Source of the DNA: Heloderma charlesbogerti
Taxonomy: Eukaryota > Chordata > Lepidosauria > Squamata > Helodermatidae
Length of the DNA: 64,000 bases
NCBI GenBank assembly: GCA_026122225.1
Contig: JANEZZ010000295.1
Coordinates: 1 to 64,000 of the forward strand
Direction: 5' to 3'
The translations under genes and the position numbers were made by a program. How positions within the stretch are numbered: position 1 is the first letter of the stretch; every line of letters starts with the position of its first letter. Shown here in pieces: positions 24,601-37,037 of the stretch. The notes beneath the pieces were generated by a model that was given only the letters and a program-made list of their open reading frames with translations, had not been told where the DNA came from and made no database searches.

Positions 24601-27600
24601 AGAAGAATAACTGGGGACAGCCAGTCTACCAACTTCATTCTGCCATTGGACAAGACCAAAGACAGCTATTCTTATATAAAATCACTGTTCCTGCCCTTGC
24701 CAGTCAAAATCCTACTATGTATGTAACTATTGCACTTGCTGGGTTTAATCCATAGGGTGGGATGTTTGGGAGTGAGTGGGGATGGAAACCTTTATTTAGT
24801 ATGTTTACTAATCCCACAGCCATGGAATGCATTATTTATCATTCTTCCCACTTGGCAACAAGGGTGAAACATTAGTGATATGGATAAATATTTACAGTAT
24901 GTAAGTAAACAGAAATTGTACTTATTGTCAAGATATGAATGGTGCACACTATCCCTGGTTAAGGTGCAGGGAGAGATCAAGCCAAAAAGACTGATTTAAA
25001 AAACAAACAAACTTTATGTCTAAGTTCCATGAAAAAAAAATGAGTCCATAGGTTGTTGGGCTTTAATAATGTGTTTAAATGTAGCTACATGAATGCTTGC
25101 TCTGCGTGTCCTTGCCCTAACCGCTCCAGGGGCCTAGAAGGCCTTTCTGGCACTCTGCAGTGCTCCAGATGCCATTTTTTTTCCCATCAAACCTTTTTAA
25201 AAAACTTGTTGAGATTCAGGGGGCAGTTGTGGGGGCTGCACTCGGGTCAGCTGGGCTGCATGCAGCCTACAAACTGCATATTGGCCACCTCTGCCCCAGC
25301 TTGAGGATCAGAAGTACACAGATACCCCATATGGAAGGAAATATTCAGGGTAGGATCCATAGATGCATGGAGTGGTTTATAGGCAATCATGGGAAACTCA
25401 GGGTCAGGTCAGATCATCCTTGGGATTATGACACTTATCTTCTTTCATATCTAATTTTACTGTTCAGTGCAAGTCTCAGACCCACTACCGTCTCTTTTAG
25501 CCTACTATTTTTGTTAGGTGAGTGAAAATACTGTATTCATACCATGGAAGCTAAAAGCAGATGTTTGCACTTTCAATGGAGCTTTTTCCCTAGTAAGTGT
25601 GTTTATGATGGCATCCTTAAAGCATGACTGTGCTAACCTTCAACCATGCCCCCTACATTTTTAACAAGGATTTGCCAGCAGGTAGTATTTTAAGCAGTGT
25701 CAGTGATTCAACCCTTGTTTTTATATGGATGCAAAGTATGCTTCCCAAAACAACAATCTTAGAAAAATGAAATCAATTAATGTTTACAACTGATTTGTAG
25801 GCAACCCTTCACACCACCCAAGCTAAGCGCTTATGTAGATGAAGCCAAAACATATGCAGCAGAATATACTCTTCAGACTTTGGGCATTCCCACTGAGGGA
25901 GCAGAGACCCCTGCTGCTACAGCAACATTTCCAGGTATGTATAGATTGTATAGGCACTGGCTTAGATCCTAAGGCCCAAACAGACATTACTTTAAATCTG
26001 TGTCTAGCAGCTATGTCTTTTTTCTCACACTCTAAAGCGAGTGTAAGGGGCCCAATCTAGATCTTAAAACACCAGGCCCCTTACCTGCCACACTAGGGTC
26101 TTGATTCAGATGGGTGCCCCTGCATCTACTCTAGAGTAATGATGTGTGTACGCCATGGGGGGGGGGACGCAACCGCTAGTCACCAATTTAAAGTAATGTC
26201 TGTTTCGTCCCTAAGGTAAGTTAACTAAAGGCCCAATCTTATGCATGTTTAGACAGAAAAAAGGCCTACAGCTCCCAGCCTGCCCCAGCCAGCCAGGCCT
26301 TTTTTCTGTCTGAACATGCATAGGATTGGGCCCTTAAAGAAGTTCACAGAAAGAGTTTCCCATCGCCACTTCTCTCCCGCAGTGCTGAAAAGCTTCTACA
26401 GTGTGTGTGTGTGGCTCTAGAATAACGTGGGTTGATGTAGGGGGTGGCGGGGAGGAAGGAAAACTCTCTTTCTATGGACTTCCTTAAACTAACTTACCTT
26501 GGGATCTAAGTCATTTTCTTTCGGGCCTAGTTATAGCACAATCCTACGCATGTCTACTCAAATGTGGTTCTATTGAGTTGAATGGGGCTTATGTCCAGAT
26601 TAATGTTTATAAGAGGTGCGTCAAACCCCTTTCAGCCCGAGGGCTGAATTCAGCCCTCAAGAGATTCTCCCAAATTGCAGTTAAGGCCTAGTTACGGGCA
26701 GTGAAAGCTTTAAGCTAAACTATTCCGATATTTTGGGAATTTTGGCACCGCCCCTTTTACCTTTTTCCCTTCGGCTGTCACTGGAATGCAGCTCTTATTG
26801 TAACTAGGCCTTGGGAGATGCAGTTCAACCTTTTAGAATAGGGAAAAAGTGAGGAAATCATCAAATGTTAGTGTCACTAACTGAAGAACCTGGAGGGCTG
26901 GATTGGGGCCCCAGGTGGCGGGATTTGGTGGGTCAGTTCAAAACCCCTGATGTATAGAATTGCAGCCCTAATCACGTATTCATCTTTGAATTCTTGTATC
27001 TTCAGTGGTATTTCAGGACCAAACTAAACCTTCTGCTGGTCACACATGTAGCAGCTATATGTGAAAGCTTTCCTTACTCTTGTGTAAGTGTGTGCAGCCC
27101 TCATTTGGATTTGGACCATGGTGCTCCAGGATGGGGGGGGGGGTAAACCTTTTCCCCCTCAAAAAAAATTCCAACTCCCCTGTGGGAGAGGGTTAAAAAA
27201 AGGGGAAGAGTCTCCCTTGACTGCAATGGAGATTTTTGTTGTGTTTTTAACCCCACCCCACAGGTGAGTGTGGAATTGGTGTTGGGGGGAACCTCCCCAC
27301 CTAGAGTACTGTGGTCTGAATCTGAATTGGAGCCATGCACAATTACACAAGAGTAAGGAAAGCTATAGCTACACTATGCGTGATTAGCCAGATGTTTAGT
27401 TTGGCCCTTAGTTGCTTCTCTTTATGATCTTCATTTCATGCACCCTGGTCTATTTTAGTAACTCTTTGATGGTTTAACAGCTTAACCACACAGACATCAC
27501 TACAGGTTCAAACGAGACAGATTCAAAGAAGGCATATTTATTCAAAACAAGTGTTAACGATTTGTCTAAGCACTGGAATGGAAATTTGAATGGGCACAAC

Positions 27601-30600
27601 TTCCCACATATAGGAGTTTGAGTTGGCAGCTTTGGCTTAAACCATGAAAAAACGAACAAAAGTGAAACTATTCTGATGTTGACATTAAAGTTTAAAATTT
27701 GGGGGCCTGACCCATTCCAAGGCAGAAGGCTGAAATCATGTCTTTGGCACAATTAACCAGATATTGACTAGATCTCACTTTAAAACAGTGCTCTGGATTT
27801 CCAGACCTGGATTTCTAGACTTTATCCGAACACTAGGCTCAGCTACTATTTATTGCTTCCTTTCCTTGCCTGCCAATCTTTCCTGCTGCTTGAAGAAAGT
27901 AAATTCCAATTCACAGATTCAGTCAGGGACACAGTAATCACTTAAATATGCAACCCGAAGGGGAGAGCTCCACACTGCAAGCTGTTCATCTGAAGCAGCT
28001 CTGTGTGTGGTTTCAGTGCATTTCACCACTCTGTCGCAACCTTCCTTTCACTGCAGTTTTCCATCATAAAGCAAAACATGGCTATGACCACATGTGGAGC
28101 TGCTCACGCCAATGGTTTGCTGCATGCAGGAGCACTTATGTAGCTGCATTTCAAGCAGCCAACTGTGTGGTAATTTCATTGGCATGTACAAATTGTACTT
28201 CAGAGGGAAGTAGAACCCCTCTAGCCAAGGTATCTCTCCAAGGCACACAGTATGGACAGCAAATTGGGGGGCTAAACTACATGCTACATTAAATGGGTAG
28301 TGTGTAGGTGTGTAGGTAATTTTTTATTTTACTTTTGTGTAAGCACATGGGGCTATGACTCGAATGGAGTTTTTCTTTCTTTCTTAAGCCCCCATGCACA
28401 ATGAGGGGTGAATTTAAAGAAGAAAAGTGGCTGGGTGGGAAGGTTTAACCCCCACCCCCATGTGCAGTGGTCCCAATCTGGATCAGGGCACTGTGCACTT
28501 ACACAAAAGTAAAACAAAAAGTTATGATCACCTACATGCTACGCATTTAATGTAGCATGTAGTTTAGCCTAGTGGGTAGAGGAGGAAGGGTAACAAGCAA
28601 GGAAATTTCTGTTCATTGAGACAAAAAGTAAATAGCAGAGCTGTTATAGTTCTGGCAGGTGTATAATACCCCAGTACTGCGGTCAGGGTAGTCAAAAGTA
28701 TGGTCAAAGGTGGAGTTTTGCTGATTTCCCAAGGAGTGTTTAAATGGTGGAAAGGCAAACATTACAGACTGTCTCGATTTAGAGCCAATGAGCACAACCA
28801 TACGGCTTGTGGGTGCTAATTTGCCTGTGGTAGGTAGGTTGTTTGACTCATTCACAGGTTCTGTACACCACCATAAACCATCTCAATGTGGATTGAGCGC
28901 TAACATGCAAAACTGCAGCTTCTGATGTTGGTAAACAAGTCAGGTTGTAGAAACATTAGAGTTTTGCATGGTTTCCCCCCCTACTACTTCAGTGTTCTCA
29001 ACTGAGCGATGCCCAGACAAATATAATGAAGGAATGCCGATTCAAGGGAAACCCTTGAACTGTATGTATTTTTTTTAAAGAAACACATAATCTATTTTTC
29101 GCAGGTTTCTTTAAATTAAAACCATTTACATTCATTTGCAGCATTGCCCTGGGGAGTGGAGGAACAAATGGCTCTTGTGACATCCCAGGCACTAGCCAAT
29201 ACGCACCCACACAACAGCTGAGTCAGCCTTCATCTCTATCCTTGAGATGAGAAATTGGCTTTTCCCTGTTGAGACTGAAAAGACACCAAAACCCTGCCGT
29301 ACCTGTATAAAAGACCTCACAGAAGCATAGAAAAATTATGACTGTATTGCAGGGAGTGATGGTCCTGCTGCCAAACTGTTTCTACCACTCTTAAGGTGGT
29401 ATCTCTCTCTCTCTCCACCTTTAGACAAACCCCACTGCAAGGCAGAAAGGCCTGCTGTGGAGTACAGAAAACAGCAGCCAACCGAAGCAGGGCAATTGTG
29501 TCCATTGGCTTAAGTAAAGCAGATTAGATTGGAAAAATACTCTCCAATAAGCATGCATAGAGTGAATGTTTTAAAATACCACAATTTCAGCATGTTTCAG
29601 ACTCCCTGATGGTGTGAACAAATGCATTGTTAACGCATACGAAGGGGCCCCTGATCTTAAAGCATATGATGGTACATCCTTGAGAAAGAACTAAAGCAGT
29701 GGAAGGTAGTGGGTCCAATTTTGGTGGATCTGTGAATCTTGGGTTTCAGGATTCTGGGTTTCAGTCAGAACCAGCCAGAACTCTAAAGGAGCTATCTAAG
29801 ATGCTTAACCTATTTTGGGGATAGGTTTTAACACCTTGGATAGCTCCTTTAGAGTTCTGGCTGGTTCTGCCTGAGACCCAGGATGAATTTACAGCCCCAC
29901 CAAAATCAGACCCACCAGCCTCCACTGAACTGGAGCAGTTGATGAAAGAACTGACAAAAAGACTAGGGTAGTTGAATGTCAAACACATACATACCCCATG
30001 GACTATGACATGAGGGAGCCAACCAGGAGAGAGCCCTGAAGGTGCTCTAGGCTGAAGCAGAAGATGAAGCATACAGCCAGCCCTAGCATTATTATTTTAT
30101 GTATCTGAAACATTTATATCCCACCCTATATCATTAAGATCTCAGGGTGGCATACAGATAAAATCAATTTAAGCAGTATAAAACAATAAATAATTTAAAC
30201 ACCTACAACATATTAAACCATTAAACAAGCTAATTAACCAATTAAAATCTAAAACAATAAAACAGTTAAAACATTGTGCTACTTTAAGGAATGCATTTAG
30301 CCCTCAAAGGCTTTGGTAAAAAGCCATGTTTTTACTTGGAGCCAAAATGAGACCAATGTCTGCACCAATCGGGCCTACAAGGGGAGGGCATTCCACAACC
30401 GGGGTGCCACAGCAGAGAAGGCCCTCTCTCACATCCCGCAATAGTGTATGTCTCGCACTGGTTGGATGCAGAGGAGAGCCCCTCCAACAGATCTCAGTCC
30501 TTGGGCAGGCATATACAGGGAGAGGCACTCCCTCAAATATCGAGGTCCCAAGCCACTTAGGGCTTTAAATGTCATCACCAAAACCTTGAATTCCAACCAG

Positions 30601-33600
30601 AAGTGTATTGGCAGCCAGTGCAATTCCTTTAAAACTGGTGTTATATGATTTTTATGAGATGTTCCAGTCAGCAGTCTAGCTGCTGCATTTTGCACTAGCC
30701 GCAACTTTGAGTTATCTTCTCACTTTAGGCAAAGTGAGATGGCCACCTCAGACAGTGGACGTTGGAAATGGAAAATGCTCACCCAGTTATTTTTCTGGAG
30801 CCCACCCCCCAGCCCTTCCCATTTTCCTGAGCTGTGATGCTTCCTTGTTGCTGACCTGGTCTGTCTGTCTGTCTGTGTCACTTAGTTGCTTTCTCCCAGT
30901 GCAGCACAGAGAATGCTGCTGAGAAAGGCCCCTGCCCAAGCAAGCAGGCAGAGAAGAAGCCAGCTCAGGCCATACAACCTCTCCTGTGCGCTAAGGTAGC
31001 CAACTACCCTCAGGGGCAATGGAAGATGATGTCTCTGCACCAGTGTTGGTGCAGATTCAACTGCCAGCCCGGTTGGCTTCTATGCATGTCATAGGCTGCT
31101 ATTGGGGGCAGGGGAGAATCTTGTCTTTTGCCTCAAGCAGCAAAAATGTTTTGGGTGTCAAGAAAGGGAGCACGGGACCCTACTAGTTCCACCCCAGGGC
31201 AACTGCAGAGGATAGCCAAAGGTTAAAGCCAGCCAAGGCGATGGGTGGAACCAATGGGTACAGTATATATGAGAGAAGAGAAAGTGAGGAGGTGGGGAGG
31301 AAGTCCAGAAAGACAACAGTGGAGAGAAAAAGGGAGGCAGATGAGCCGGAAAGAGAACGCAACAGGCCCTGAGGCCTGGACTCAGTGTTGAGGTCACAGC
31401 TAGCTGGGCCCCGTGAAAAAGCTGAAGAGTGAGACGACAGAAGATGGTCCAGTGATGACACAAAAACACTAAAACAAAAGAACACTAAAACCACACTGAG
31501 TTGTAGTTCTGGTTGGCCACTGTGCAAACAGAAGTCTGGGCTAGATAGGCCTTTGGTCTGATTCTTGTGGCAGCCTTCTCCAAATTGGTGACTTCCACAA
31601 GTTTTGGACTACAACTCCCAACTTTCCTGTCCATTGACCAAGCTGGCTGGGGCTGACAGGAATTGAAGTCCCGTACATCTAGAGAGTACTAGGTTGGGGA
31701 AGGTGGTGTTATATTGCTATCAAGTACAGCAGCACATAGCAAGGGGTCTCAGCACTATTCTGAGCCGTCAAAGAATGGAATCGGAACTGGGCTGAAGGTG
31801 AAGTTAACCCAAACCCATTACGTGTTAAAACTCCACAAATTCCAGTTTTTGTTTGAAGCTCATGTCCTGCAGTGTGTTACTTATCAACATACCTTTCTAA
31901 TATGGAACTTTATGTCTTGGAGTCGCCCCTGGCTAGTATAGAGACCCTGCCTCCCCCAAATTAATCCCCCCAAAACATGATATGGAAAGAATTCTCAGGA
32001 TAGTGAAGAATTCTGGTACTGTGTGTTACAGTCTCTCCTGAAAAGCTGAGTGATTTCATGGGAAGGAAACATCCATAGGAAATAAATCCTATAGGTATAT
32101 TCACTGTTTGTGAGCACGCTGATCAAATTAGGGCACAATCCAATGCATGTTTATCTAAACATGCATAGGATTGCACCCTTAAGAATGAACTGGTTAGAAC
32201 ACATGACTAATTTAATAAAAGCCCTTAGAGTCTTATTACTGTACAGAAAGCATGATTTTGAAACAAGGGGATATACGGAGACAAGACATAAATCTAATTT
32301 ACAGTTGGTATAACTAAAACTTTCTGCACCATTTTTATACTTCTTTAATGATAAGTTGCTTCCTTTTACATTACTGGAAATATACACCAATCAGTACTGT
32401 TGATTAATATGGAATTATTCAGGACCATCAGGGCTTTTAAAAAATGTAAAATCCATCCAGCTTCCTGCCACAGAGAAAAATCAATTTGTCTAGGCTTGTT
32501 CAAGCTTCCGCATTATGTAAGACACACTGATGTTTTATTGAATCCAGTGCCATTTACTGCTTAATTACAATGACCTTCACCTACCATTATATTATAACTT
32601 GGAAGGCTGAGAAATACAGTTTGTCTATTCCAATTCAGGTGTCTCTGCTAGTCCAGTAAAATGTAGTCTCTTATGGTGGCCAAAGTTAATATAAAATGCA
32701 TCATTCTAAACACACTCACTCTCTCTCTCTCCCCCACCACTTTGGAATGGAGATGTCTAGATATTTGTTGACAAAACAAAGCTAATTGAAAAAAGTGTTT
32801 AACAAAGCAATCTATATGTGCCTATTCAGAAGTAAGCCCCATTGAGTTCAATAAGACTTACTCGCAGGAAAGTGTGTTTAAGATTGCGTCCGAAAGTACA
32901 TATGGGAAAGATGTTATCTGGAGAGAGCAATCCTATGGCTTCTGGGTGAGTGTCCCAGGGACCATAGGATGGCTTGTAAAACTCCTCCGAAGTTGGAGAT
33001 CCGACCCTCTCTTCCCCGCCCCCCCTGCAGCTGGCATGGAGAGACCTATGCCAGCTGCCTCTCTGAGGTCAGAAAAGCAACCTTGGAGCCTCGGAAAAGG
33101 GTTTTTTTGGTGGGCATGGAGGGGAGGAGTCTGGAGAGGCCAGCATATGAGTTATCCTGAGCTCTTCCAGATTCCTTTCCTCCCCCACTCCAAAGCACCC
33201 TTGCTAGATGGGCTGAAAAGCCTATCTAGAGAAAATACAGGAGATCGGAGGATGGGGAGGCGAAGATCACCTCCATTGTTCTTCCCGCCCTGCCAGCTTC
33301 AGCGTGGGAGGGTATAGGGAACTCGGAAGGCTCTGAGTTTGGGGGTGTCTGAGCGGTGAGTGTACAATCGATAGGACTACACCCTTCTAGTACTGTTGGA
33401 TGAATAAGTACCTTGGGTTGGATCCACGTTAAGGTACATGCAACTGGGCTAATGGAAAGTGCTCCGCTTATGGAAGGCGCTGCTGGCAAATTACCAGCAA
33501 TCTTCCTTTTCTGCCTGCACCACAGTCTACCCTATTCAGCAGTTTCCCCCAAAGGTCTGTACAGCATATTTGGGGGGTTGGAGGAACTGCTATGGGGAGG

Positions 33601-34931
33601 AGGGGGCTGTTTCACCAGCCCAGTTGCATATGCCTAGATCTGGATTCAACCCTTACTGCTGGATCCAGCCTACTTACATTTTACTTATTTTCCACTTTTC
33701 TATGTAAAATGTGCACAAAATGACTTGTAAATGCAAGACAACATAAATTAAGGCTGCAATCCTTTTCACACCTACCCAGGAGTATACCCCATTGAACTCG
33801 GTGATGCTTACTTCTAAGTCAGGGGTTGGCAACATGCTACTCACAGGCCGCATGTGGTCCCACTGGCCTTTATCGTGGCTCCTGCCACCCCCCAAATGGC
33901 CACTGTGCAGTAATTCGGCAGCAGGGGCAGCGATTTCGGCAGTGGGATGTATGTGTGGCCCCAGTGGGTTGCATGGGGGGTGGGGTGGAAATTGGACCCT
34001 GGCCTCTCCGAAGCTGCCCAGTCCTGTTCTATGAAGACTGTTATAGGATTGCACAGTGTCAATGAAGTATTGACACAGAGCAATCCTATACAAGTCTACT
34101 TAGAACTATTGGGGGATGGGGGAACTCAAATAAAAAGGTATTTCACCTCTCAGAGAAAGCTGTAAGGGGATGGGGAAACCCCAGAGTTTGGACTCCACAG
34201 AAGTAGCCCCTATCTGCATCCCTGCCAATCTGACCTCTGTAAGTCACACAGAGCAAGGCTGCCAAACACATTTCTTCCTCAGTAATACTTTTCACAAACA
34301 TCTAATTCATGCCCCAGCTATACATAGGCCTGCATGGCATGCACAGCAAAGGTCAATAGCATATCAGTCCATTGTTGTTGTTGTTGTTATTGTTGTTCAG
34401 TAGTTAAGTCATGTCCAACTCTTTGTGACCCCATGGACCTTAGCATGCCAGGCCTTCCTGTCCTGCGCTCTCTCCCGGAGCGTGCTCAAGTCCATATTCG
34501 TTGCATCGGTGATGCTATCTAGCCATCTCATCCTCTGCCGTCCCCTTCTCCTTTTGCCTTCAATCTTTCCCAGCATCAGGGTCTTTTCCAGTGAGTTTTC
34601 TGTTCACATTAGGTGGCCAAAATATTTGCGCTTCAGCTTCAGTATCTGTCCTTCCAATGAGCACTCAGGGTTGATTTCCTTTAGGATGGACTGATTTGAC
34701 CTCCTTGCAGTCCAGGGGACTCGTAGTTCAATCAGTCCATTATATTGTTCTATTTGTATTACAGTATTGCTGTGTACCATTCATGATGCAGCATTCCTAG
34801 GGAAACCTTGCCTTTCAATCCACACACGTAAGGGGAGCACTTCTTGTAATTGTAAAAAGGAGGCAGCATTCTGGAGTTCCTTGGCTGTATACATACACCT
34901 CTCCAACTTCTAAAACAGAAGGTCAAGTGGT

Positions 34932-34981
<50 letters not shown>

Positions 34982-37037
34982 AATCCCTCCCTCCATCCCC
35001 TCCACACGCACACCACACTGTTCTACCCTTACCATTCCTTTTTACCCAATTCCTGCACCTTCCTCTTCTTACCTGAAATGACCCCGCAATACCACTTTCC
35101 CCAGCAATGGCTCCAATCTAGCAAAAGTGAGTGAAACAATAGGACTTGAAACAAAATCATATGATGGCCATATGAAAAATGGCAACGATTCATATAGTAT
35201 AATACCTTTATTAAGCCAGCTCAGTGATCACCAAAAATGTGGAAGCTTTCAAGAACAAGACCCTTGAAGATGGTTCGGAAGCTGCAGCTGGTACAGAACG
35301 CGGCGGCTCGCCTGATTAAAGGCAGCCGCCGGCGAGGTCACATCACTCCAGTGCTGAAGGAGTTGCACTGGTTACCAGTTGTTTTCCGGGCCAAATTCAG
35401 GGTGTTGGTTTTGACCTTTAAAACCCTATATGGTTCCGCCTCAACCTATCTTAAGGAGCATCTCCAGCAACACCAGACAGGCCGCTTAACAAGATCAGCC
35501 TCAGATGGCCTTCTCTCTGTCCCATCAGCCAGGACAGCTAGACTGGTGGGGACGAGGGAGAGGGTCTTTTCTGTGGTGGCCCCCACTCTGTGGAACTCCC
35601 TCCCTAGGGAACTCCGCCATGCCCCCTCTTTAATGAGCTTCCGTTGTGCATTAAAAACGTGGTTGTTCAGGCAGGCATTTGGGGTGGGTTAGGGTATTTT
35701 AGAAAACGTTTCTATTGTAGAATTTTATTGTTTTAAACTGTTTTATTATACGCTGTACATCGCCCAGAGTGGCTGGGTGACCAGCCAGATGAGCGATTAA
35801 TACATTTAATAATAAATAAATAAATAAATCACCAGATCTCTTCAACAGGCAAAATGTTTCAAAAAGCAGGTTGGTTGGGGAGGGGGGAATATGGGAAAAC
35901 TATGTATTTTCAAAAATGGAGACTCTACAATTTTCTGCAATTTCTGTATTTTTACTCCAGAGAGAGGTGCTTGTAGGATTTTCTGCCTGTGGTGCAAAAA
36001 TAACTTAGGGTGCAATCCTATGCAGATTTAGACATGCTGGGGCATGCTGGGAGCTGTAGGCCTTTTTTTCTGTCTAAACATGCATAAGATTGTGCCTTTA
36101 GCCGGCCCTGAATACTAAGCACCTTGACCTGGGGGGCGGGGAATGCCATTTCCTATTCTGCCTCAAAAGCAGCAAAATATCATGGGTCAGCCTTGTTTGT
36201 ACCCACCCATTTTTTCAAAATAGGATTTACTGCACAATCCTACAAACAGGAACATAAGAACATAGGAAGCTGCCTTATACTGAGTCAGACCCTGGGTCCA
36301 TCTAGCCCAGTAGCATCAACCTTGACAAGCAGCAGCTCTCCAGGGTTTCAGGCAGGAGTTTTTCCAGCCTTACCTGGAGATGCTAGAGATTGAATCTGGG
36401 ACCTTTTGCATACAAAGCAGGTACCTTACCACTGGGCTACGGTCCCTCCCATGATAAAGATAAGTCAGTATCGGCTTGTAGCCTTAACTGTGATAGGGAG
36501 GAAAATAACTAGCAACTGACTTTGGGTTGTATCGATGTTAGTCTAACTTAAGTCCCATTCATTTCAATAGGTTTATGTAAGTAGGGCTGGAAATTGGATA
36601 CCAGCCTTTATTTCCCTTGAACTTGAATAGTCACTTTTTTGGCCCATGTATAGTGTGTTTTTTTCCTTAGAGTCTTCATGCCATTGATGCCTGGAGATGT
36701 GCATTCGAAGTATTATTAGACAGGCAAGTATGGCTAAATCCACACACTCATTTAGAGTACTTGGACACCAAAGGTTAGGCTGTTCTTGAACAAAAAGAAG
36801 AAGAAAGGATCCTTGTCACTCTCTGCAATATAGTAAACCAGCCTTTTTTCTTTCCTCCCCCCCCCTTTTTTTTTTTTGCATTTCCCTACAGGTTACATTG
36901 CTAATGCAGCTGCTGCAACGGTGGCAGCTACTCAGCTCAAGCAAGCAGTGACTCTGGGACAAGATCTGGCAACCTATGCAGCATACGAAGCTTATCCAGC
37001 ATTTGCAGTAGCTACTCGTAGTGATGGATATGGAGCC

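Noticed and set aside
31158..31527. Minus-strand frames of over 100 codons
   Set aside because: Low-complexity, leucine- and serine-rich translations of A1CF intron sequence with no conserved motif; overlapping frames are equally open.
34931..35134. Frames rich in Tyr-Ile in both strands
   Set aside because: Translation of a TA microsatellite.
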